From Bacteroidales bacterium (GTDB lineage Bacteria; Bacteroidota; Bacteroidia; Bacteroidales; UBA932), in NCBI GenBank assembly GCA_017415715.1, contig JAFQFD010000004.1, positions 1 through 64,000 on the forward strand: 64,000 nucleotides of DNA. Reading direction: 5' to 3'. The translations under genes were made by a program, and so were the position numbers. Of the stretch, positions 6,648-14,644 are shown in pieces; the stretch's first letter is position 1, and the number at the start of each line of letters is the position of its first letter. The notes under the pieces are model-generated. The model did no database searches, was not told where the DNA came from, and saw only the letters and a list, made by a program, of their open reading frames with translations.

Positions 6648-9377
6648 ATGTACAGGGAAGTATTGAAGAAGATAGGAATATATGCAGGCATACTGCTGCT
6701 TTTTGTTGCTTTGGCTTATAGCTATACGCCTCAGGTGCTTGAAGGCAAGATAGTGAACCAGAGCGATATAGCCTCATGGAAGGGAATGGCCAATGAGGCC
6801 ATGACCCATAACGAAGCGTATCCGGAAGATCCGACAGCATGGACCAATTCCATGTTCGGAGGCATGCCGACTACGGCCACCATCGACAGCTTCGAGGGCG
6901 ACTGGACCGATGCCATATATGACTTCCTGCTCACAGGACGCCGTCCTGCCAGCTATCTGCTGATAGCCCTCATAGGAGGCTTCCTGCTTATGCTTTCAAT
7001 GGGCACTAGCAAGTTGATCGCCGTCGCAGGAGCCATTGCCATAGCATTCTGTTCATATAACATGCAGATCATTCAGGTCGGCCACAACACCAAGATGCAG
7101 GCGATAGCATACTTCCCATGGGTGCTCGCGGGAGTCATATTCACCTACAAGGCTGCTTTGAGTCGTATTCGAAATGACAGGGGAGACGACAACACGTCAT
7201 TGCGAGGAGAGGATCGACGTGGCAATCTCTGGATCCCGAAAACAATCCTCGGAGCCACCCTCTTCGCATTCGCGCTCAGCATGCAGATCAAGGCCAACCA
7301 CCTGCAGATCACATACTATCTGGCCATCGTCATATTCGCATATGCCATAGGGCTGCTGATCTACATCTGCATCGACAAGGCGCGCCGCAGCGAGCAGCTT
7401 GGCCGCTTCTTCGCAGCGTCCGCCCTGCTGCTGGTCATCGGCATCGTGGGCATAGCGACCAATGCCAACAAGCTCATTCCGACATACGAATACACTCCAT
7501 ACACCATGCGCGGCGGCTCCGAGCTGTCCGCCGACAGCGACAGCCATAACGACAAGGGCCTCGACCTCGACTACGCGACGGCATGGTCATACGGCATCAA
7601 CGAAATGCCTAACCTGCTGATACCGAACTTCAACGGCGGAGCCTCTTTCGGCGCACTGGATATGGATTCGGAGACTGCAAAGCTGCTCAAGAGGGCTGGC
7701 CAGCCGAACCTCCGCCAGACGCTCAGGCACATGCCTCTGTACTGGGGCCCGCAGCCTTTCACGGCCGGCCCGATGTATATGGGAGCAATCACCATATTCC
7801 TCTTCATCCTTGGTCTTGCACTCTGCAAGGGACGCGACAAATGGTGGCTCGTGGCCGCTTCGGTCATCGCCATCTTCCTCGCGTGGGGCAACCACTTCAT
7901 GTGGTTCACCAGGCTGTGGTTCAATTATGCTCCAATGTACAGCAAGTTCAGGACTGTATCCATGGCACTCATCGTCCTGCAGGTCACCCTGCCTATGCTG
8001 GGATTCTATGCGCTCGACAGGGTCATGAAGGAGAAGCATGAGAAGAAGGCTGTGATGAAGGCGCTGTATATCGCATTCGGCGTTTCAGCAGGCTTCTGCG
8101 CGCTCTGCGCTTTCGCCCCGGGCATCGCCGGATCATTCGTCGGCGCAAACGACGCCGGCATGAACGAGATGATCGTGGAGGCGCTTGCCGCCGACAGAGC
8201 ATCGCTTCTTGTCAAAGACGCGCTCCGCTCGCTGCTGCTGATCACTCTGGTGTTCCTGCTTATCGTATGGGCATACCGCACTCCAAAGGTCGACGCAGTC
8301 GGACCGGAGGGTTCGTTCGTGCTGAAGGGCAGGATGACCATAGCTGCTGTGGCGCTCATATTCCTTGTATATTTTGACCTTGCACCTATAGGCAAGAGAT
8401 ACCTCAACAAGGAGCATTTCGTGACTCCTGAGGATTTCACGGCACATTATGAGCCTCGTCTTGTGGACGAGATCATCCATGAGGACACCGATCCGCATTA
8501 CAGAGTGCTGGACATCAGTGTGAACACATTCAACGACGCCATCCAGAGCTACCACCACAAGTGCATCGGCGGATACAGCCCTGTCAAGCTCCAGCGCTAT
8601 CAGGACCTGATCGAGAAGTATATCACAGGTGAGATTTACCAGGTATATGATGTAGTTGAAAATGCAGCCACAGTGCAGGAAGTTGAAGCCGGCCTGCCGG
8701 AACTGAAAGTCGTTTCGATGCTGAATGGCAAATACATCATCCTCGGAGCTGACTATCCTCCTGTGGAGAATCCATATGCATATGGCAACTGCTGGTTCGT
8801 GTCAGACTTTGTGAATGCTGCAACTCCTGACGAGGAGATCGCGCTGCTCGCAGGCACCGACCTGCGCACCACTGCCATTATCGGTGACGATTTCTCATGG
8901 GCAAGATTGCCACAGGCCGACGGTCTTCGCAATGACGTAGAAAAAACATCGGAAGATGTCATTGCGAGGAGCGACAGCGACGTGGCAATCTGCAGGCCAA
9001 CGATCGCCATTACCCGCTACGCTCCGAACGAGCTCCGCTACTCATTCAGCACAGACGCAGACCGGGCTGCAATATTCAGCGAAATCTACTATCCGAAAGG
9101 CTGGAAGGCATGGATAGAGCCGGCTGGAGCATACGGAGAAGTACGCGGCGGACATTATCATCCGACTGCTGAGGGACGCGCGATAGAACTCTTCCGCGCT
9201 GACTGGATGCTCCGCGGAGCGGTCATCCCGGCAGGCGAAGGCGAGCTGATCATGCGCTTTGAGCCGGACTCATACCAGCTCGGAGAAAACATCTCCCGCG
9301 CCAGCTCAATAGCCCTCATCCTCCTGCTCATAGGCTCGATAGTCGGAATGATCCTCACATCACGCAGAAAAAGCTGA
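6648..9377 (+). CDS. YfhO-family polytopic membrane protein
   Basis: The likely start is ATG 6648 (MYREVLKKIGIYAGILLLF), giving 909 aa. The open frame extends upstream to 6561 only through the REP pair. An N-terminal membrane helix is followed by a periplasmic segment with WTNSMFGGMPTT and by about a dozen further hydrophobic helices. A long soluble C-terminal part follows, then a final helix before the RRKS end. This is the pattern of YfhO-like proteins, GT-C-like membrane proteins linked to lipid-carried sugar transfer in the cell envelope. It directly follows a glycosyltransferase, which supports a shared glycan role. Residues ~173-194 and ~770-782 are encoded by palindromic repeats accommodated in frame, both in soluble stretches. 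Confidence 0.75.
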   Translation: MYREVLKKIGIYAGILLLFVALAYSYTPQVLEGKIVNQSDIASWKGMANEAMTHNEAYPEDPTAWTNSMFGGMPTTATIDSFEGDWTDAIYDFLLTGRRPASYLLIALIGGFLLMLSMGTSKLIAVAGAIAIAFCSYNMQIIQVGHNTKMQAIAYFPWVLAGVIFTYKAALSRIRNDRGDDNTSLRGEDRRGNLWIPKTILGATLFAFALSMQIKANHLQITYYLAIVIFAYAIGLLIYICIDKARRSEQLGRFFAASALLLVIGIVGIATNANKLIPTYEYTPYTMRGGSELSADSDSHNDKGLDLDYATAWSYGINEMPNLLIPNFNGGASFGALDMDSETAKLLKRAGQPNLRQTLRHMPLYWGPQPFTAGPMYMGAITIFLFILGLALCKGRDKWWLVAASVIAIFLAWGNHFMWFTRLWFNYAPMYSKFRTVSMALIVLQVTLPMLGFYALDRVMKEKHEKKAVMKALYIAFGVSAGFCALCAFAPGIAGSFVGANDAGMNEMIVEALAADRASLLVKDALRSLLLITLVFLLIVWAYRTPKVDAVGPEGSFVLKGRMTIAAVALIFLVYFDLAPIGKRYLNKEHFVTPEDFTAHYEPRLVDEIIHEDTDPHYRVLDISVNTFNDAIQSYHHKCIGGYSPVKLQRYQDLIEKYITGEIYQVYDVVENAATVQEVEAGLPELKVVSMLNGKYIILGADYPPVENPYAYGNCWFVSDFVNAATPDEEIALLAGTDLRTTAIIGDDFSWARLPQADGLRNDVEKTSEDVIARSDSDVAICRPTIAITRYAPNELRYSFSTDADRAAIFSEIYYPKGWKAWIEPAGAYGEVRGGHYHPTAEGRAIELFRADWMLRGAVIPAGEGELIMRFEPDSYQLGENISRASSIALILLLIGSIVGMILTSRRKS
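7168..7228. repeat. Palindromic repeats inside the YfhO gene, copy 1
   Basis: TTCGAAATGACAG (7168-7180) is the tail of the repeat type seen in mutS. CGTCATTGCGAGGA...CGTGGCAATCT (7195-7228) is a second type. Together they encode RNDRGDDNTSLRGEDRRGNL, a charged stretch unlike the surrounding membrane sequence. Confidence 0.7.
8958..8991. repeat. Palindromic repeat inside the YfhO gene, copy 2
   Basis: GTCATTGCGAGGAGCGACAG followed by CGACGTGGCAATCT repeats the unit at 7195-7228. Here it is read in another frame as DVIARSDSDVAIC, without disrupting the gene. Confidence 0.7.
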
Positions 9378-9385
9378 CAATATTA

Positions 9386-9868
9386 TCAGAAGGCAAGGGC
9401 AAGGCCGAGTCCGTTGTCAGTAGACTGGATATTGATGGTCAGTTCTGAGAGAGAGCGGTTTGCGCGCCGCTTTTTTGCCGTGCCGCATGCAGATGTTATA
9501 ACACCACCCCAGAGAATCAGACCGCTGGCTATCATTCCGCCTTGAACAAGTTTGAATTTCACGTCGTCTTTGACATTAAACATGGTCATGAGACATATTC
9601 CACCGGTGACTACACTTAGCGAAGCTGCTATTGCGCCACCGATCTGCATGCCTTTTCCGACCTTATAGTCATGGGTGAATTTGAGATAATCTTCACTTTT
9701 ATCTACTCCATTCAGGTCAGAAAAGCAGGTCAGAGCCTGCTGTTCTGTAAGGAGGACACCACCCTGATATATCCTGCCTTTTTTCACTATAAGTGCATCG
9801 TCTATATACTGAGCTGATGCAGCATATGCAAAGGACAGGAATGTCAAAAGCATCAATAATCTTTTCAT
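9386..9868 (-). CDS. Small secreted membrane-associated protein of unknown function
   Basis: The 160-aa protein has a signal peptide (MKRLLMLLTFLSFAYAASAQ), a short polar region, then two hydrophobic glycine-rich helices (IGGAIAASLSVVTGGICLMT and GGMIASGLILWGGVITSACG). It ends in LALAF, a terminal Phe typical of outer-membrane-directed Bacteroidota proteins. The architecture recalls the N-terminal half of the protein at 34708-35418. It follows the SNF transporter gene by 33 bp on the same strand and meets the YfhO gene tail-to-tail with 8 bp between them. No known domain recognised. Confidence 0.6.
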   Translation of the reverse strand: MKRLLMLLTFLSFAYAASAQYIDDALIVKKGRIYQGGVLLTEQQALTCFSDLNGVDKSEDYLKFTHDYKVGKGMQIGGAIAASLSVVTGGICLMTMFNVKDDVKFKLVQGGMIASGLILWGGVITSACGTAKKRRANRSLSELTINIQSTDNGLGLALAF

Positions 9869-9901
9869 TGGCGTTCAATATATATATATGAATGTTGCGC
9901 A

Positions 9902-11242
9902 TTAAAGCAGTCCGGACACGAAGATCGAGATGATGGCAAGCGGGCAGATGTAACGGATGAGGAACCACAGGACGCCGAAAAGCTTTGCGTTTCGGCTGAG
10001 GGTCCCGCCGTTTGTGAACTCGTCATATACGTCTGTCTTCTTGAGGCGCCAGCCTACGAAGAGGACTGTGAGAAGGCTTCCGAGAGTCATCAGGATGTTC
10101 GATGACAGGTTGTCGAAGAAGTCGAAGATATTGCCTCCGCCTATATTCACATCCGACAGCGGTCCGAATGAGAGAGAGCAGATTGCTCCCACAACCCAGC
10201 AGATCACAAAAAGCACTACACATGCCCATACGCGGCTGAATCCCTTCTCCTCAACGAGGTATGCGACAGCCACCTCAAGCATAGAGATGGATGATGTCAG
10301 CGCGGCCACCAGGAGCGCCAGGAAGAACAGTATCGCCACGAAGCCGCCGGCCGGCATCTGGCCGAAGACGAACGGCAGGGTCTCGAAGACGAGGCCCGGG
10401 CCGGACTGCGGGTTGAGGCCGAAGGCGAAGACCGCAGGCATTATGGCCATGCCGGCGATGAGGGCGAACATCAGGTCAGAGACCGCTGTGGCAGTGCTCT
10501 GGAAGAGGATGTTCTCCTTCTTGTCAACATATGATGCATATGTCATTATGGTTCCGAATCCGAGGGACAGGGAGAAGAATGCCTGTCCGAGGGCTGCCGC
10601 GCAAGCCTTTCCTGTGATCTTAGAGAAGTCGGGATTGAAGAGATAGTCAAGTCCTGCCTTGGCTCCCGGAAGAGTCATTGAGTAAATGGCAATTGCAAGA
10701 ACCATGAAGAACAGCAGAGGCATCATCACCTTGCTGAACTTCTCGATGCCGTCCTTGATGCCCACAACGACTATCAGGGTTGTCACCAGAAGGAATCCCG
10801 TATGCACAAGAAGCGGTCCCCATGTAGATGACACAAAGTCCGAGAACATCGTGCTCATGGCACTCTGTGATGCGCTTTCAAACGCAAAAGTCACCGATTT
10901 CAGAAGGTACTCTACCGACCATCCTCCGATGACGCTGTAGTATGAAAGCACAACGAGAGGGACTATGATGGTGAACAGACCTACCCAGCGCCATGCGGAT
11001 CCGCCCGAAAGGTCGCGGAATGCCGCATAGGCATTCTTCTGGCTCCTGCGGCCTATGACGAACTCCGATATGAAGATCGGAAGGCATATCAGGAAGCTGA
11101 GCAGAATGTATATTATGATGAAGGCGGCACCGCCGTTCTCTCCTACGAGATACGGAAAGCGCCAAAGATTGCCGAGTCCGACTGCCGAACCGGCCATGGC
11201 CACGAGGGCGCCGAACCTGCTGCCGAAACTATCTCTTGACAT
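9902..11242 (-). CDS. Sodium-dependent transporter of the SNF (neurotransmitter:sodium symporter) family
   Basis: The 446-aa polytopic protein opens with the family signature RFGALVAMAGSAVGLGNLWRFPY, the sodium and substrate site of TM1 in LeuT-fold carriers, then GENGGAAFI. About 11-12 hydrophobic helices follow, the usual count for bacterial members. It probably imports an amino acid or related amine with Na+; the substrate cannot be told from sequence. Its start overlaps the 3' end of folA by 14 bp, placing it in the thyA-folA transcription unit. Confidence 0.9.
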   Translation of the reverse strand: MSRDSFGSRFGALVAMAGSAVGLGNLWRFPYLVGENGGAAFIIIYILLSFLICLPIFISEFVIGRRSQKNAYAAFRDLSGGSAWRWVGLFTIIVPLVVLSYYSVIGGWSVEYLLKSVTFAFESASQSAMSTMFSDFVSSTWGPLLVHTGFLLVTTLIVVVGIKDGIEKFSKVMMPLLFFMVLAIAIYSMTLPGAKAGLDYLFNPDFSKITGKACAAALGQAFFSLSLGFGTIMTYASYVDKKENILFQSTATAVSDLMFALIAGMAIMPAVFAFGLNPQSGPGLVFETLPFVFGQMPAGGFVAILFFLALLVAALTSSISMLEVAVAYLVEEKGFSRVWACVVLFVICWVVGAICSLSFGPLSDVNIGGGNIFDFFDNLSSNILMTLGSLLTVLFVGWRLKKTDVYDEFTNGGTLSRNAKLFGVLWFLIRYICPLAIISIFVSGLL

Positions 11243-11720
11243 ATTCTACAAATTCAAATGTGTATCCTGTTTCTTCGTCCGTGAGGACGTCAGAGCGCTC
11301 TGATACGGTCCAGACGGCCGGATCTATGGCCGGGAAGAAGGTGTCGGCGTCTTCGATGACCGTATGGACGTGGGTCACTATGAGACGGTCTGCCTGCGGA
11401 AGGGTCTGGGCGTATATCTGGCCGCCGCCTATGACGAAACAGCGCTCGAGGTTGGTCTCTGAGGCTATGCTGAACGCTTCTTCGAGGGAGCCGGCCACCG
11501 CCACTTCCTCGTCAGTATGGAAGCCGCGCGAAATCACTATGTTGACGCGCTTCGGAAGGGCGCGGCCTATGGACTCGAATGTCTTGCGGCCCATGATCAC
11601 AGGGCAGCCGAGGGTGGTGCGCTTGAAGAAGCGGAGGTCTTCGGAAATATGCCACAGGAGGGCGTTGTCCCTGCCTATGGCATTATTGTCCGAGATTGCC
11701 ACTATAATACATTTTTCCAT
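11229..11720 (-). CDS. folA: Dihydrofolate reductase
   Basis: The 163-aa protein is close to the usual 159-165 aa. It reads MEKCIIVAISDNNAIGRDNALLWHISEDLRFFK, with D28 at the catalytic acid position. PVIMGRKTFESIGRALP and FVIGGGQIYAQTLP are the NADPH-binding blocks. It regenerates tetrahydrofolate from the dihydrofolate made by thymidylate synthase, whose gene ends 2 bp upstream. It overlaps the following transporter gene by 14 bp. Confidence 0.97.
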   Translation of the reverse strand: MEKCIIVAISDNNAIGRDNALLWHISEDLRFFKRTTLGCPVIMGRKTFESIGRALPKRVNIVISRGFHTDEEVAVAGSLEEAFSIASETNLERCFVIGGGQIYAQTLPQADRLIVTHVHTVIEDADTFFPAIDPAVWTVSERSDVLTDEETGYTFEFVEYVKR

Positions 11721-11722
11721 AA

Positions 11723-12517
11723 TTATACTGCTACTACTCCGGCGATGTGCGGATGTGGATCATAGTCGACGAGCTGGAAGTCTTCGTATTTGAAGTCGAA
11801 GATGCTCTTGACTTCCGGATTGATCTTCATCTTCGGAAGCTTGCGCGGCTCGCGTGTGAGCTGCAGGTCGACCTGCTCGAAGTGGTTTGTATATATGTGT
11901 GTATCTCCTGTCGTATGGATGAACTCTCCCGGCTCCAGACCGCACACCTGCGCTATCATCATGGTCAGAAGCGCATATGATGCTATATTGAACGGCACTC
12001 CGAGGAACACGTCGGCGCTGCGCTGGTACAGCTGGCACGAGAGCTTGCCGTCAGCAACATAGAACTGGAACATGGTATGACAAGGAGGCAGGGCCATCTT
12101 GTCCACTTCGGCTACATTCCATGCTGAAACGATCAGTCTGCGTGAATCAGGGCTCTTCTTTATCTGCTCGATCACATTGGAGAGCTGGTCTATGGTGCCT
12201 CCGTCGGGAGTAGGCCAGCTGCGCCACTGGTGGCCGTACACTGGGCCCAGGTCGCCGTTTTCATCCGCCCATTCATTCCAGATCCTCACTCCATGCTCCT
12301 GAAGATACTTGACATTGGTATCTCCGGCGATGAACCACAGGAGTTCGTATATGATGGACTTGAGATGCAGTTTTTTCGTAGTCAGCACCGGAAATCCTTC
12401 GCTCAGGTCAAAGCGCATCTGGTGTCCGAAGACACTCTGTGTGCCCGTACCGGTGCGGTCGGACTTCATGGTTCCGCTGGTGCGGATACGGCGCAGAAGG
12501 TCAAGGTATTGTTTCAT
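11723..12517 (-). CDS. thyA: Thymidylate synthase
   Basis: At 264 aa it equals the E. coli enzyme in length. The catalytic cysteine is C146 in [13 protein letters not shown]. The dUMP/phosphate Arg is in SDRTGTGT, and the folate-site [30 protein letters not shown] and HIYTNHFEQ blocks are all present. It methylates dUMP to dTMP using methylene-tetrahydrofolate. First gene of a thyA-folA-transporter unit with a -7 box 19 bp upstream. Confidence 0.98.
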   Translation of the reverse strand: MKQYLDLLRRIRTSGTMKSDRTGTGTQSVFGHQMRFDLSEGFPVLTTKKLHLKSIIYELLWFIAGDTNVKYLQEHGVRIWNEWADENGDLGPVYGHQWRSWPTPDGGTIDQLSNVIEQIKKSPDSRRLIVSAWNVAEVDKMALPPCHTMFQFYVADGKLSCQLYQRSADVFLGVPFNIASYALLTMMIAQVCGLEPGEFIHTTGDTHIYTNHFEQVDLQLTREPRKLPKMKINPEVKSIFDFKYEDFQLVDYDPHPHIAGVVAV

Positions 12518-12535
12518 GATTCAGCTAAATTCTGC

Positions 12536-12543
12536 CAAAATTA
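12536..12543 (-). promoter_or_regulatory. -7 promoter element for thyA-folA
   Basis: The minus strand reads TAATTTTG, an exact TAnnTTTG match, 19 bp before the thyA ATG. Confidence 0.55.
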
Positions 12544-12658
12544 CGGGTAATTCTTGTAAATCCCAAGAAAACCGAAATATCTGTCATAAAGTTGTAAAGT
12601 CTGCAAAATACTCAACAAGAGGACCGCTATCACATGAAGAAATTTAAATTTTTATTTC

Positions 12659-12666
12659 TAAATTTG
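12659..12666 (+). promoter_or_regulatory. -7 promoter element upstream of the structured RNA candidate
   Basis: TAAATTTG matches TAnnTTTG. A transcript would begin near 12672, about 35-45 nt before the outer stem of the structure at 12716-12916 and about 320 nt before the lipoprotein gene. Confidence 0.5.
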
Positions 12667-12705
12667 CAGTAACAATTAAATAAACATCTGCCTATGAAAC
12701 ATAGC

Positions 12706-12931
12706 GTATAATTTGATACGCACATTACATATAGGAAAAGCATTTTGTTTTATTCTGTCATTTCAAAAGTTTGGCGACTGATAGGAAGACCGACGAGGAT
12801 ATTACGAAAATGTCCGTGCATTCTGCACGGGCTTTCGGTTATTCTGTCGGTCGGGTTACGCCAAACACCTTGAAATGCGGATACACTGAAAGTTCCGTGC
12901 TTTTTTATGTGCGTATTCCTTAAATTCTACA
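12706..12931 (+). ncRNA. Candidate structured RNA, rod-shaped, family not recognised
   Basis: Six nested helices close one long rod: ATACGCACAT (12716) with ATGTGCGTAT (12907); AAAAGCA (12736) with TGCTTTT (12898); CATTTCAA (12759) with TTGAAATG (12870); TTTGGCG (12770) with CGCCAAA (12859); CCGAC (12790) with GTCGG (12846); CCGTGCA (12814) with TGCACGG (12824) closing a triloop. AGGATA/TATTCT and CGAAA/TTTCG continue the upper stem. Two large internal loops interrupt it. No ORF crosses it sensibly. It could be an independent small RNA (the rod with internal bubbles is loosely 6S-like) or a long leader of the lipoprotein gene; a MITE is less likely because a promoter box sits just upstream. 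Strand is assigned from that box. Confidence 0.55.
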
Positions 12932-12991
12932 GGAACTGCGGAGTACCCGAAAAGCCGTTAAATGAGTAGGAAAGTTATTATAGACATATTT

Positions 12992-13438
12992 ATGAAAAAT
13001 ATTATAAAACTTTTTATTGTTGCAGTTATTGCCGCCCCTATGTTGATTTCCTGTGGAATCATTGCCCCAAAATCTTTTCAGAGAGCAGTTGATGGCGGCA
13101 GTTGGAGTTCTGTTATGGTAAGGGAAGACCTCTCGTACGATAGAGCCTTTGGAGAAGTCATGGATGTTATCGGAAGACGATTTGAACTTGATATGATATC
13201 TAAGGATGGAGGGTATTTGAGAACTAACTGGATATATACATGGAACAAGAAGGGTAAGTATACAACAAAATATAGAACTCGCATCGTTATCAAATTCAGT
13301 TCTGATAAAAGAAGAATTGATATTAAATCTGAAGCAGAATTTGGAGGAGAGCCTCGTTGGGTTAAGGGATTTGATACGGCACTTCTAACTCAGACAAAAC
13401 AAGACATAATGGGTGTAGTCGGCACTACAGTTCTTTAA
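12992..13438 (+). CDS. Small lipoprotein of unknown function
   Basis: From ATG 12992 the product is 148 aa. The upstream ATG at 12962 would add ten residues ahead of a signal peptide, so it is less likely. MKNIIKLFIVAVIAAPMLISCG is a lipoprotein signal with lipobox LISC. The mature part is rich in basic residues and beta-strand-like segments, with YRTRIVIKFSSDKRRIDIKS resembling small membrane-associated DUF-type lipoproteins. No family recognised. Base composition is more AT-rich than the housekeeping neighbours. It stands alone between the structured RNA candidate and a strong terminator. Confidence 0.7.
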   Translation: MKNIIKLFIVAVIAAPMLISCGIIAPKSFQRAVDGGSWSSVMVREDLSYDRAFGEVMDVIGRRFELDMISKDGGYLRTNWIYTWNKKGKYTTKYRTRIVIKFSSDKRRIDIKSEAEFGGEPRWVKGFDTALLTQTKQDIMGVVGTTVL

Positions 13439-13466
13439 AACAATTCAGTGTTGAAAAATCTATCTA

Positions 13467-13509
13467 AAACGCGATATGGGTAAATACACTATACCTATAT
13501 CGCGTTTTT
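13467..13509 (+). terminator. Intrinsic terminator after the lipoprotein gene
   Basis: CGCGATAT pairs with ATATCGCG, extended by an inner GGTA/TACC, and the stem is followed by TTTTT. It lies 29 bp after the stop codon. Confidence 0.85.
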
Positions 13510-13545
13510 AGTGGCAACATGCACAAACTTCCAAGAGCATATACC

Positions 13546-13658
13546 ACCGTCCGACATAAAAATGGCGGATTTTATGATGGACGGTATCCATTTATGCGGA
13601 TTTTGACTGGTTTCGAGCACCGTCCGACATAATTTTGGCGATTTTACTGATGGACGGT
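13546..13658. repeat. Two direct 40-bp hairpin repeats
   Basis: Copies at 13546-13585 and 13619-13658 both begin ACCGTCCGACATAA and end TGATGGACGGT. Within each copy ACCGTCC pairs with GGACGGT around an AT-rich loop containing TGGCG. They are 73 bp apart, almost the period of the neighbouring hairpin array, but their sequence is different. Confidence 0.75.
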
Positions 13659-13715
13659 GGGAACACTATATGTATTGGGTGACGGATCTCCTCACAAAAC
13701 ACACCCATCCTCACC

Positions 13716-14508
13716 GCGAAGCCCATCACGGAGGTCCCTTATCCGCTTCGCAGCAGAAAAACACGCAAAACCAATGATGCATGACTGCGAAGCCTATAAC
13801 GGAGGGTTCTGGTACGCTTCGCTGCAAGGAAAGACGATGTTACCTGCTGTTTCGCACAGCGAAGCCCATCACAAAGGTCTCTCGTCCGCTTCGCTGCAGA
13901 AAAACACGCAAAAACCAATGATGCATGACCGCGAAGCCTATAACGGAGGGTTCTGGTACGCTTCGCTGCTGGGATGTTCGCCGAATGACATGGAAGGGGA
14001 CGAATGACACGGAGCTGGGCGGCGAAGCCTATCACAGCACCGTCTCGTACGCTTCGCTCCAAGGAAAGGCGATGTTACCTGCTGTTTCGCACAGCGAAGC
14101 CTATCACGGAAGGCTCTCGTCCGCTTCGCTGCAGAAAAACACACAAAACCAGATGATGCATAACCGCGAAGCCTATCACGGAGGGTTCTGGTACGTTTCG
14201 CTGCTGGGATGTTCGCCGAATGACATGGAAGGGGACGAATGACACGGAGCTGGGCGGCGAAGCCTATCACAGCACCGTCTCATCCGCTTCGCTGCAAGGA
14301 AAGGCTATGTTACCTGCTGTTTCCCACAGCGAAGCCCATCACGGAGGTCTCTCGTCCGCTTCGCTGCAGTAAAACACACAAAACCAGATGATGCTTGACC
14401 GCGAAGCCCATCACGGAAGGTTCTCGTCTGCTTCGCGGGTAGAAGTGGGGCATGTTTGAGGATAAAAAGGCAGCTAAGCCCATCTCAGAAGGTTCTGATG
14501 GGCTTAGC
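13716..14508. repeat. Array of eleven 36-bp hairpins with three recurring spacers
   Basis: Ten modules of exactly 36 bp open GCGAAGC and close GCTTCGC (one closes GTTTCGC). They start at 13716, 13787, 13859, 13931, 14022, 14094, 14166, 14257, 14329 and 14401. The loop has a conserved CCyATmACgGAGG-like half. An eleventh module at 14473-14508, in perfect register, has arms GCTAAGCCCATC/GATGGGCTTAGC. Spacers are of three kinds that recur: A (AAAACACGCAAAACC type, ~36 bp), B (AAGGAAAGACGATGTTACC type, ~36 bp) and C (GGGATGTTCGCCGAATGACA type, 55 bp). Order is A B A C B A C B A, giving a 235-bp higher-order unit. Open frames cross it on both strands but only restate the repeat. Otherwise the 13.44-14.64 kb stretch has no gene. 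Confidence 0.9.
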
Positions 14509-14518
14509 GGATATTCAG

Positions 14519-14538
14519 ATCCCCGATCGGTCGGGGAT
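14519..14538. repeat. Solitary REP-like palindrome
   Basis: ATCCCCGATCGGTCGGGGAT is a perfect stem with a short centre, followed by GATG. It resembles the GATCCCCGG...CCGGGGATGACG units at 6541 but with a different loop. Confidence 0.6.
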
Positions 14539-14560
14539 GATGTAATGATCAGGTCGGGTC

Positions 14561-14640
14561 GGGACCGATGTGTCAGTTCGGGACCGATGTTCAGTTGGGG
14601 GCCGACAAGTCAACTGGGAGCCGACAAGTCAGCTGGGCTG
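14561..14640. repeat. Four degenerate ~20-bp tandem repeats
   Basis: GGGACCGATGTGTCAGTTC, GGGACCGATGTTCAGTTGG, GGCCGACAAGTCAACTGG and AGCCGACAAGTCAGCTGG follow one another directly before the galM stop codon. The last two are closest to each other. Confidence 0.6.
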
Positions 14641-14644
14641 GGGG

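Noticed and set aside
12706..12931. tmRNA, RNase P RNA or SRP RNA
   Set aside because: None of their conserved cores is visible (no tRNA-like ends, no P4 motif, no GNAR tetraloop arrangement).
13657..14270. Open reading frames of about 105-116 codons on both strands across the hairpin array
   Set aside because: They simply translate the repeats, overlap each other on opposite strands, and have no ribosome-binding or codon-usage support.
13716..14508. CRISPR array (36-bp repeats with ~36-bp spacers)
   Set aside because: The spacers are not unique: three spacer types recur in a fixed order, some are 55 bp, the repeats vary in the loop, and no cas gene is near.
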